Origin: a bacterium
GTDB lineage: Bacteria; Gemmatimonadota; Gemmatimonadetes; Longimicrobiales; RSA9
Length of the DNA stretch: 47,213 bases
Direction: 5' to 3'
NCBI GenBank assembly: GCA_003242735.1
Contig: QGVH01000029.1
Coordinates: 1-47,213 of the forward strand
Shown: positions 36,825 to 44,250 of the stretch, piece after piece
Position numbering within the stretch: the stretch's first letter is position 1
Layout: each line of letters begins with the position of its first letter
Position numbers and translations under genes: made by a program
The notes under the pieces: model-generated
Told to the model about the DNA's origin: nothing
Database searches by the model: none
The model's input: the letters and a program-made list of their open reading frames with translations, nothing else

Positions 36825-37648
36825 ACGCCGCCTCCGTGGTTGCCGAGTACCTGCACGGCGAGCACTCCGTGCCCGACCGTCTCGTTACCGCCGACCTGGA
36901 GGTACGGCACCTCCGCGAAGAGATCGAGCAGCTCCTGGAGCGCGTCCGTGCCCTGACGCCGTTCGGCGACCAGGGCGTAGAAGAGGGCGTCGGGCGGCAC
37001 GGCCTCCTCATACCAGAGGTTCTTGCTCGTCTTCTTGTCCTCGTCCAGGACGTTGCGCGCGCTGACCATGAGGCCGTAGCGGGCAAACCAAGCGAAGGCG
37101 TTGTCGTGGAGGATCACCAGCCGCTCCGTGAGGCGGTCCGCAGTAGGGGAGTGGAAGAAGAACGGCCGCACGGCGTCCATGACCGCTCTGGGTACGGGTC
37201 CGCTGATCGTGAACTGGCGCTCCTCGAGGAAGAGGGAGCCATTGCCCGCGGCCAGGCACTGATCCTCGCCCGGCAGGAGTACGTCGGCGCACTGTACCGG
37301 TTGCCCCGCCCGCCGTGTGTCCCGCTCGAGCCGTTCGAGCAGGTGCGGGCATGTGACCCAGCGGAACGCGCCGTGCAGCGAGCGCACGGGCAGCAGCAGC
37401 AGGCGGCCGTCGGAGATGAGCAGGTCGCCCGCCGCATCCTGCGAACCGAAGACGGCTTTCCGCTTCGGCTCATCCCAGCCGCGGCTGCGCGCAAGATCGC
37501 GGAGCGCTCCCTTGAGCCCCGAGCCGGGGATGACGGGATAGTCGGTGGCCGCCTCGCGGGCGACGGGCAGGTCGAGGAAGCCCGTGCTTTCGCCGGCGCC
37601 GACGTGTATGGGGGTTTCGGAAAGGAGGCCGAGCAGTCGTGTCTTCAT
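36821..37648 (-). CDS. cmr4: Type III-B CRISPR RAMP nuclease Cmr4
   Basis: A 275-residue RAMP, the repeated backbone subunit of the Cmr complex that cuts target RNA at 6-nt intervals. The N-terminus IHVGAGESTGFLDLPVARE places an aspartate at residue 26, equivalent to the catalytic Asp26 of the archaeal enzyme, so RNA cleavage should be intact. The RAMP loop is IPGSGLKGALRDLA; GGNETVGHGVLAVQVL is near the C-terminus. It starts 33 bp after cmr3, the largest gap in the operon. Confidence 0.95.
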   Translation of the reverse strand: MKTRLLGLLSETPIHVGAGESTGFLDLPVAREAATDYPVIPGSGLKGALRDLARSRGWDEPKRKAVFGSQDAAGDLLISDGRLLLLPVRSLHGAFRWVTCPHLLERLERDTRRAGQPVQCADVLLPGEDQCLAAGNGSLFLEERQFTISGPVPRAVMDAVRPFFFHSPTADRLTERLVILHDNAFAWFARYGLMVSARNVLDEDKKTSKNLWYEEAVPPDALFYALVAERRQGTDALQELLDLFAEVPYLQVGGNETVGHGVLAVQVLGNHGGGV

Positions 37649-37681
37649 GGCGCGTGCGGATGAGAGTTGAACGCTTCGGGT

Positions 37682-38815
37682 CTAAATGGAGCCCGCCACC
37701 AGGTGTCCGAAGCCGAATGCTGTGAGCAACCCCGCTCGTACCGCCACCGTCGAGCGCGGCGGGTCGCCACGGACGAACCAGACCGTGCCGGCGCGGGCAT
37801 GCGGAATGAGTGGTAACGGTCGATGGCGCACAGAATCCCACCCTCCGAGCCGCAACGGCCGCTCGATACACAGGCTCACGATCTCGCCCTCGAGCCCGGC
37901 GACCAGCCGCGCGGCCGTGTCGCCCGGGCGCGGCACGTCCCAGGCGTCGCGAGCGGCGTTCAGCAGCCGCACCGGCGTCAGCGCAACCAGGCAGGTCCAG
38001 GCCGCTCCCGGTGACTTCCTTTCCGCGGCGGGGAGCGGCGGCTCGCTCACTACCCTGCACGCGGCCAGCCGTCCCTCCCCGCCGAGCGGCAGCAGCTCCG
38101 GGAGTTGGATCGTGGCATCGAGCCCGGCAGCGCCGACGATGAGGCCGACGTTCCGTTTCAGCCGGACATGCACCGGGCTGTACAGGTGCGCCTCGCGAGC
38201 GGTGCGCGAGTCCGCCTCCAGCTCCAGCCCGACACGCTGCTCGAAGGCGAACAGATCCCGTTCTTGTACGCAGTCCTCCGGGGCCGGAATCTCCCCGGCG
38301 AGGATTCGGGAGAGGCCTTGCGCCGTCAGCCAGACCCCGCGCGGCGGTTTCAGCGCGCTCCACTCTGCGCCCCTGGCCGCACCACGGGGCTCCGGCAACC
38401 GAACGGGCCTCTCGCTCAGGTCCGTCATCGCCTCGGCGCCGGGGGCGAGGAGGTCTGCCGGCTGCCATTCGCCGTTGGCGTCCACTGTGCCGACCAGGTG
38501 GGCGGGCGCCGGGAAGAGCGGCTGCGCGTCTCGCGCCAGGAACGGCCCGGTGAAGCGGAGCGGTCCCGGGTCCAGGCCGTCGCCCAGGCGCTCGACGATT
38601 TCTGCGGGCCACGGCTCTGTCGGCCGGCCCGACCAGCCAAGTGCCCTGGCGGCCGCGGCGCGAATCGCTCCGGCGACGGTCAATGGTGACGGTGGGAAGA
38701 GGCAGCCGAGGTCCGATTGGTCCTCTCCCGCGTGGTTCGGCCCACCATCACCGAAGCTCCAGCTGTCGATCGGCTCGAGATGAAACCACGTCGTGTTTTC
38801 AGGAGCGGCCATCAT
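37682..38815 (-). CDS. cmr3: Type III-B CRISPR RAMP protein Cmr3
   Basis: A 377-residue RAMP that binds the 5' repeat-derived tag of the crRNA next to Cas10. Family features are WFHLEPIDSWSFGDGGP at the N-terminus, CLFPPSPLTVAGAIRAAAA, FEQRVGLELEADSRTAREAH, a large middle, and GLLTAFGFGHLVAGSI at the end (terminal glycine-rich loop). ATG 38815, inside the end of cmr2, fits the family start. Frames further upstream are not family-like. Confidence 0.93.
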   Translation of the reverse strand: MMAAPENTTWFHLEPIDSWSFGDGGPNHAGEDQSDLGCLFPPSPLTVAGAIRAAAARALGWSGRPTEPWPAEIVERLGDGLDPGPLRFTGPFLARDAQPLFPAPAHLVGTVDANGEWQPADLLAPGAEAMTDLSERPVRLPEPRGAARGAEWSALKPPRGVWLTAQGLSRILAGEIPAPEDCVQERDLFAFEQRVGLELEADSRTAREAHLYSPVHVRLKRNVGLIVGAAGLDATIQLPELLPLGGEGRLAACRVVSEPPLPAAERKSPGAAWTCLVALTPVRLLNAARDAWDVPRPGDTAARLVAGLEGEIVSLCIERPLRLGGWDSVRHRPLPLIPHARAGTVWFVRGDPPRSTVAVRAGLLTAFGFGHLVAGSI

Positions 38816-40721
38816 TTCGCTCTTGTTCGAGGCCCGTGGCCGCGCCGACGCCCATCCGCGCCAGGAACGCGGCGACGCGCACGCCATCGAAGTGGAAGCT
38901 CTTCGGGTCCGCGACGACCCCCTCCCTGCGGTGCCAGCGCCGCAGGAGCGGCATCAGCCGGCGGACGACGTCGGGGTCCGGCCGGGTCGATGAATCGCCT
39001 TGGCGCTCGCGGCTCCGGCGATACTCTGCCGCAGCGACCGCCGCGATCAGATCCTCGGGCAAGTCAACGCCCAGCTTCCCGCTCTCCGGATCGGTGATGC
39101 GCGCGAACGTGCGTCGCAGGTTGTAGAGATAGGTCGGATTGAACCGGCCGCCTTCCCCGAACCCCGCCGCCAGCTCGCGTAGGGGCACGCTCACCCCCGG
39201 GGCGCCTCCACGGACGACCTCCCACGGTGCGGACCACTCCGCACCCACACCGCTCGACTGAACGAGGCCGACGGCGAGGGCACCGCGACCGGTACGCTCC
39301 TTCGCGATGTCGTCCAACAGGTGGTGCGCATAACGAAGCACGCGCCGCAGCGGTTCCCGATAGTGCGCGAACACGAGGGCGCCGGAGATGAGCGCCCGCC
39401 CGGCCACGGCGGGGATCCCGGAGAACTCCGCCCGGTAGGTGGATTCGAGCTCGATGGCGCAGGCCAATGCCGTGTCGGCCGGCAGCAGCGCGAGGACGTC
39501 GTCGCCTCCGGCATAGACCGTGTAGCCGTGTTTCTCCTCGACCACACCGTTCACTTTGCGCGCGAAGCGGCGCAGCGCACCGGAGATCTCCTGCTCGCCG
39601 CGTTGGGAATCGGCCGAACGCGCACGGCCGAGCAGTTCACCCATGCGGTCCCCGTCCATCAGCAGGACTGCGTAGAAGGGCTCGGGCCCACCGCCGCACG
39701 CCTCATAGAGCGCGTTCAGCAACTTCAACGGCTCGCGCGTATCCTGCCCCTCCTCGAGGTTGTCCAGCGACGCAGGGTTCGCAAGCGTGGAAGCGAAGTA
39801 GAGCGGGCCGTCGAGACTCGCGAAGCACTGAGGCTCTCGATCCCCGAAACGGCGCCGGGCCGCGCCGCGTTCGCCGTGGGGTCCCCATTTCCAACGCAGG
39901 CTGTCCAGCGAGCGGGCGAACTCCGCCGCGGCCCCGGCGTGACTCGTCATCGCCCGCTCGATCCACGGGCTTGCGGCCAGCCATGCCGTCGAGGGCCAGC
40001 CTCGCACCTCTCCGAGATCCACGCCCACCGCCTCTGAGGCAACGTGAACGAAGAGCCGCTTGATCAATGCGATCGCGCTGAGGCGCTCGTTCTCTTCCAG
40101 GTCGAGACGGCCGATTCCGGGCTGCTGCCGCAGCCGCCCCCAGAACTCCGTCTGCTCCGCGCGTTCTCGTGCCCTCACGTAGCCGGAGAGCTCCTGGAGC
40201 TCGCTCATCAGCGTGCAGTGGTCACCCGGTTCGACACGCGCGTCCACCAGCCGGAGATTCTTGCGGGCCGGAAGGTGCCTGGCGCCACCCACCACCCAGG
40301 AGATGTCCCAGTAGCTCGCCACCTGGCGCTCCCAGATCTCGCGCGTGCCGTTGCCGTGGGGGGCGACCGGCTCGACGAAGCGCTCCCACACCGCGTCGGC
40401 GATCCGCTGCCAGGCGTCGCGAAGCCCGCGCTCCGCCGCCCGCGCGGCCGCGACCGGGTCGCTCGCCTCCGCCGTGAACCGGTTCGGAACGCCTCCGAAG
40501 CGCTCTGCCCCGTCGCCCCGGGCCATGGTGACAACCTCCCGCTCCCCCTCCTCGCGGGCCGGCAGGATGATCCGTGCGCCGGCGCGTTCGGCCGCCACGA
40601 TCGCGTTCTCGGCGAGGTACGAAAGGAGCCACGACCCCGCCCACAGGTCGCGCGTGCGCCGAGCTTGCGCGACGAACTCCTGCACGGGGCCGAAGGTGAA
40701 GTGGAAGCGCTCAGCCATCAT
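38799..40721 (-). CDS. cmr2: Cas10 large subunit of type III-B (Cmr2), without HD domain
   Basis: A 640-residue Cas10. It begins directly with the Cmr2 N-terminal motif FHFTFGPVQEFVAQARRTRDLWAGS, so the HD nuclease domain that precedes this in many Cas10 proteins is missing. The first palm domain contains VLLMDGDRMGELLGRA; the second has the cyclase signature YAGGDDVLALL (about residue 405), intact for making cyclic oligoadenylates. A C-terminal helical D4 domain ends the protein. ATG 40721 overlaps the cmr1 stop (ATGA). I expect target RNA binding to trigger second-messenger synthesis but no HD-type DNA cleavage. Confidence 0.95.
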   Translation of the reverse strand: MMAERFHFTFGPVQEFVAQARRTRDLWAGSWLLSYLAENAIVAAERAGARIILPAREEGEREVVTMARGDGAERFGGVPNRFTAEASDPVAAARAAERGLRDAWQRIADAVWERFVEPVAPHGNGTREIWERQVASYWDISWVVGGARHLPARKNLRLVDARVEPGDHCTLMSELQELSGYVRARERAEQTEFWGRLRQQPGIGRLDLEENERLSAIALIKRLFVHVASEAVGVDLGEVRGWPSTAWLAASPWIERAMTSHAGAAAEFARSLDSLRWKWGPHGERGAARRRFGDREPQCFASLDGPLYFASTLANPASLDNLEEGQDTREPLKLLNALYEACGGGPEPFYAVLLMDGDRMGELLGRARSADSQRGEQEISGALRRFARKVNGVVEEKHGYTVYAGGDDVLALLPADTALACAIELESTYRAEFSGIPAVAGRALISGALVFAHYREPLRRVLRYAHHLLDDIAKERTGRGALAVGLVQSSGVGAEWSAPWEVVRGGAPGVSVPLRELAAGFGEGGRFNPTYLYNLRRTFARITDPESGKLGVDLPEDLIAAVAAAEYRRSRERQGDSSTRPDPDVVRRLMPLLRRWHRREGVVADPKSFHFDGVRVAAFLARMGVGAATGLEQERNDGRS

Positions 40722-41689
40722 CCCGCCACCGAGTTCAGGAAGTCTTCCAGGTAACGCCATCCACCAGCAGGCTCACGCTGCGCAGGCAGGAAATCGGCGG
40801 GCAGCACCGCGGCGACAGGAATCGCCTCGCCCTCTTCCACTTGGTGCACGTGGAGAAACACTGGACTTGCTCTTCGATCCCGGCTGTTCTTCCCAGCGTT
40901 CTTGCGGGGTAGGCCAAAGGATTCCCGTAAAGGCTTATTCTTTCCCGTGATGGACCTCACCGCGTTGCGGTAACGCTCCACGAGATACCGATGTGCCTCG
41001 TCCGCGCTCTCTTTGGCTGGCCCGATCGCGAACGACGCTCGGGAGGTAATTGCCGTCCACCCCGGTAGTTCGGAGGAACATTCGTTTACATGAAAGAGCT
41101 GCTCAAGGGCACGCCGAATTTCCTCGCGCGTCCTGGGCACCCGCCACTCCGCTCCGGATCCTTCGTTTTCCGTTCCGTCCACCAACCGGGTCAATGTCAG
41201 GCTGCCCCACCCTTTCCGCGAGCGTGCGCCGAGCCCTCCGAGCATTCCCAGCGCGACCAGCGCAGCGCGTATCTGCTCGACTTCTCCCGAGCGAAGGCCG
41301 CCATCGAGAAGCTGGATGGTCCATCTGGATCCCGGCCCGATGTAATCACGTTTGGGACGGACCTTGCTATCCGTGATCCCGAAACCGGCATAGCCCTGCC
41401 ACGTGTTCACGCGGAAGGCCCGCTGCGTCCGGACGTGCGCACCCGGCTCGGGATGCGCGCTCCGCAGGATGATCCGTGATCGGCCTGTCTTACCGCTGGA
41501 CCCGAACAGTTCTGCCTCTGCCTCCCAGAGCTCCTTCGGATCACGCAACCCTCGACCCCAAGCCAGGCTCCGCCACCAGAAGCGCAGCGCCCCCTTGAAG
41601 CTCGACAGCCGCAACTCGGCGCGACACTGATCCGCGCCCGCGCAGAACATGGGCGTGACGATGCGGTACGTGGCCTCGATCGTCTTCAT
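40718..41689 (-). CDS. cmr1: Type III-B CRISPR RAMP protein Cmr1
   Basis: A 323-residue RAMP near the 3' end of the crRNA in the Cmr complex. The N-terminal YRIVTPMFCAGADQ and LRLSSFKGALRFWWRSLAWG motifs are diagnostic of Cmr1, followed by ELFGSSGKTGRSRIILR, ALVALGMLGGLGARSRKGWGS (glycine-rich loop) and a C-terminal region rich in basic residues (SITGKNKPLRESFGLPRKN). ATG 41689 overlaps the stop of the CARF-HEPN gene, and its stop overlaps cmr2. Confidence 0.95.
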   Translation of the reverse strand: MKTIEATYRIVTPMFCAGADQCRAELRLSSFKGALRFWWRSLAWGRGLRDPKELWEAEAELFGSSGKTGRSRIILRSAHPEPGAHVRTQRAFRVNTWQGYAGFGITDSKVRPKRDYIGPGSRWTIQLLDGGLRSGEVEQIRAALVALGMLGGLGARSRKGWGSLTLTRLVDGTENEGSGAEWRVPRTREEIRRALEQLFHVNECSSELPGWTAITSRASFAIGPAKESADEAHRYLVERYRNAVRSITGKNKPLRESFGLPRKNAGKNSRDRRASPVFLHVHQVEEGEAIPVAAVLPADFLPAQREPAGGWRYLEDFLNSVAG

Positions 41690-43443
41690 CGCTCGTCGTC
41701 GGTATCGTCGTCCTTGGCTCGCGGGTCCGGATCGAGCCAATGGATCCCGCTGACCACCCAGGGCTCCCTGCGTTGCTCTTCCGATGGGCGGGCATCGATG
41801 AGAAGGAATCGGCGCGCGGATCGCTCGAACCTCCGCGCTGCCTCGAAGAGCGCCTGAGCGACGACGCCCATCAACGTCGTGCCGCCGGTCAGGTTGACCA
41901 CCACCTCGTCGGCTCGAAGCAATTCGTTTTCGGCACTCTTCACCAGACCCTCGATCTCGCCGGCGCCGCGGAGCGGATCGAGCATGACGAGCGGGATGAG
42001 TTCGCCCGAGAACCCCGCCCGCTCCGCGGCCGTCTGCACCGAGTCGCGCGACGACTCCGAGCACACCGCGATGCACCGGTCGATCTCGAGACCCGGCGCC
42101 CGGAGCGCGTTGAAGAGCACGCCGGGGCTTTGCCCCTGCGGCGAGATGAGGAGGCGTCCGCCTCCGCCGCCGAGCGTGGGCGGCGGTCGGTGACTTGCTT
42201 CCTCGCATCGCCGGAGCAAGTCCTGGATCCTCGGGCCAGGATGGCCGACCTCGTCGGGGCACATCCCCTGGTGCAGAAACTTGTTCCGGAGAAAGGTCAG
42301 GTCGTTCCACAGCTTGCCCCACCACCGCTCATTCTCATCGAGCGGGGCAGCACCGCCGCGCTGTGAGAGCTTGGCCAACGCGCCCAGGCGGCGCTCCGCT
42401 CGCTCGCGGGCGCCGCGGGCCAGCCAGTCTTGCTGGCCATCGACCGACCGCGCCACGGTGGAAACGATCAACTCCCGCATCGCGCCGAGCGCCGCCGGGA
42501 TCTGGTCGCGCGTCACGAACTGCTGGATCAGGCGCAACTGTCGCTCGAACTCGTCGTTGGTCGGGGCGATGCGCTCTTTCCATTGCGGGCCGGGTGGCCG
42601 CTCGGTGAACGCCACGCTCTTGGCCGCCGCGCCGATATGCCGTGCCAGTTCGCCGGCGAGCGGAACCCGGTTGCGGACCCCCGCGGCAACGTCTTGCTGG
42701 ACCACACGTGCAAGCGATTCCGCGGCCAGGCCGAGCTCGAGCGGCAACGCGGACGCGTAGGCGAAGGATGTCTCGCGCAGCCTCTTGGCGAACGCCCGCA
42801 CGCGGCCGGCATCCGAGTACGCCGCCTTCTCTCCCGACTCACGGGCCGCGTCCTCCAGCTCGGCGTGAAGCGAATCCAGCAGTTCGGCCAGCGCCGACGC
42901 GCTGCCGGTGTCACGGAACAGTCGCACGGCGTGGAACCACTCGGCGAGATCGAGCGCGGGCCGGAGGTCGATGATGGGCTTCGTCGGCGTCCCGGTTTCC
43001 AACATGCCATACCAGGCACCCTCGATGCGCACCCCGCGCAGGCTCCTCAGGTACAGGGCGAGGGAATAGAAGAGGAATGCATGGTGCCGCAGGCCGTGCG
43101 TGACGTCCAGCGTCACCCGGCAGCCAGCCGGCAACCGGTCCGCGATCGCCGAGAAGAAACGATCGAGGTCCGCAGTTGTGGCCACGTCTGGCACATCGCA
43201 ACGCTCGGCAGGCACCCCGATGCGTTCGGCCTCCTCTAGGAAACGCGGGAAGCTCGTATCCGCCGCCTTCGCTGTGGCCAGGACGATCACCCGCTCGGGC
43301 CGGCGCTCCGCCGGCAGTAGTTGCAAGAGCGCGAGCGGCGCGAAGAGGGACTTCCGTTCCTGGTCACCGAGGGCGTACAGCGGCGGCGGCTCGCGCAGCT
43401 GCGTGCCGAGCGAGGTCAGGAGAAGGTGCTCAGGCGAGGTCAC
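41686..43443 (-). CDS. CRISPR ancillary protein: DxTHG CARF - HEPN - second CARF-like domain
   Basis: A 585-residue protein leading the cmr operon. N-terminal domain: LLTSLGTQL, VIVLATAKAADTSFPRFLEE and VTLDVTHGLRHHAFLFYSLA, the DxTHG motif of Csx1/Csx2-type CARF sensors (about residue 112). Middle: long helices and RNKFLH (about residue 385), the R-x4-H motif of HEPN RNases. C-terminal domain from about residue 425: LLISPQGQSPGVLFNAL, CIAVCSESSRDSVQTAAERA and VVVNLTGGTTLMGVVAQAL, a second CARF-type core of a different subtype. Expected role: ribonuclease activated by cyclic oligoadenylate from Cas10. The second domain could sense, tune or degrade the messenger. GTG 43443 is preferred; the frame continues upstream into a helicase relic to ATG 43569. 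Confidence 0.82.
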   Translation of the reverse strand: MTSPEHLLLTSLGTQLREPPPLYALGDQERKSLFAPLALLQLLPAERRPERVIVLATAKAADTSFPRFLEEAERIGVPAERCDVPDVATTADLDRFFSAIADRLPAGCRVTLDVTHGLRHHAFLFYSLALYLRSLRGVRIEGAWYGMLETGTPTKPIIDLRPALDLAEWFHAVRLFRDTGSASALAELLDSLHAELEDAARESGEKAAYSDAGRVRAFAKRLRETSFAYASALPLELGLAAESLARVVQQDVAAGVRNRVPLAGELARHIGAAAKSVAFTERPPGPQWKERIAPTNDEFERQLRLIQQFVTRDQIPAALGAMRELIVSTVARSVDGQQDWLARGARERAERRLGALAKLSQRGGAAPLDENERWWGKLWNDLTFLRNKFLHQGMCPDEVGHPGPRIQDLLRRCEEASHRPPPTLGGGGGRLLISPQGQSPGVLFNALRAPGLEIDRCIAVCSESSRDSVQTAAERAGFSGELIPLVMLDPLRGAGEIEGLVKSAENELLRADEVVVNLTGGTTLMGVVAQALFEAARRFERSARRFLLIDARPSEEQRREPWVVSGIHWLDPDPRAKDDDTDDER

Positions 43444-43459
43444 GGCCCAATCCCCGGAT

Positions 43460-43732
43460 GGTGGGATCGATACGGCGCCCCCACGGGCCGAGTCGGCATA
43501 CAGCCGGCGGTAGAGCCAGGCGATGCCGATCGCCGCCGCCTTCCCCAGCCCGGCGGGGCCGTGCAGCATTCCCGGCCATCGCTCCGTCGCGAGCTGCCGC
43601 TGGTCGTGGTACGGGGAGACGGATTCGCGGGGATGCGTCTTGGTGGCGCGGCGTTGCCCCGATCGTCGCGTCGAAGAATTTGTCCCAGGTCACGGAGCGC
43701 AGGTCCCCCGTCAGACGGAACGCTTCCGCCAA
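43460..43732 (-). pseudogene. N-terminal relic of a Cas3-family helicase
   Basis: Two frames give the start of a CRISPR-type superfamily 2 helicase: VTWDKFFDATIGATP from TTG 43732, then, after a frame change near 43630, SPYHDQRQLATERWPGMLHG and PAGLGKAAAIGIAWLYRRL. This matches the Cas3 pattern PYPYQ..LA...WP..LD.PTGLGKTAAV. The Walker A threonine after the lysine is alanine (GKAA). All later helicase motifs and the HD domain are gone; the second frame runs straight into the CARF-HEPN gene. It is probably the remnant of a type I interference gene. Confidence 0.6.
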
Positions 43733-44250
43733 TCTATGCGGACGGTCCGACAGCGAAGGCGGCGCCCTCGCGGGCGGCCCGGCGAACGTCCTGCAATGAT
43801 ACTACCGGACTGCGACAACCGAATGACGCCGCTCCGGGCTGGAGCGGGCGAGGGGCGGTAACGCCCCGGGGCTGACTTTCAATATGCGTGGACCGGGTCG
43901 GCCTGCCAATACCTGGGCGCCGAGGCGGGCTGGCCGCGGCGAGCGGTCGAGGCCGCGCCGGTCGCCAACGGCTCGCGGGACCGGGAACTTCGTCACCGCG
44001 GAGTCGCCCATTGGCGCCTGCGGCCGCGGCCGATGCCCCGGTGCAGGCTTGACCCTACGGCGTTGTCGAAACAGTTTCGGGGTGAGCGATGAGGCGCACG
44101 CCGCCACCGGCGCCTCGGCGTCCCCCGCCGCGGCTCGTCCGCGCGCCGCCCGCTCTCCCCGGCCATCGAGACCGCATCTCCCCGGCGCCACCGCTCCGGT
44201 CGCGCGCCGGTTCCCTGCCATCGATCCACCTGCCACGCTCCGGAGACACC
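43733..44250. other. 518-bp divergent region between the effector and adaptation operons
   Basis: It should contain promoters for both CRISPR operons. A TTGAAA on the minus strand (43882-43877) and a TTGACC on the plus strand (44049-44054) are isolated -35-like boxes without good -10 partners. I see no repeat array and no gene. Open frames here are arginine/proline-rich. Confidence 0.4.
44067..44079 (+). promoter_or_regulatory. Palindrome upstream of cas4-cas1
   Basis: CGAAAC-A-GTTTCG is a perfect 13-bp palindrome, 13 bp after TTGACC (44049-44054) and about 170 bp before the cas4-cas1 start. It could be an operator for the adaptation genes. Confidence 0.35.

Noticed and set aside
43443..43569. 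Upstream ATG extending the CARF-HEPN protein by 42 residues
   Set aside because: The extra residues are the Cas3-like Walker A stub, not part of a CARF fold. I prefer GTG 43443, while noting the longer product is possible.
43733..44250. CRISPR array between the two cas operons
   Set aside because: No repeated unit is present in the divergent region.
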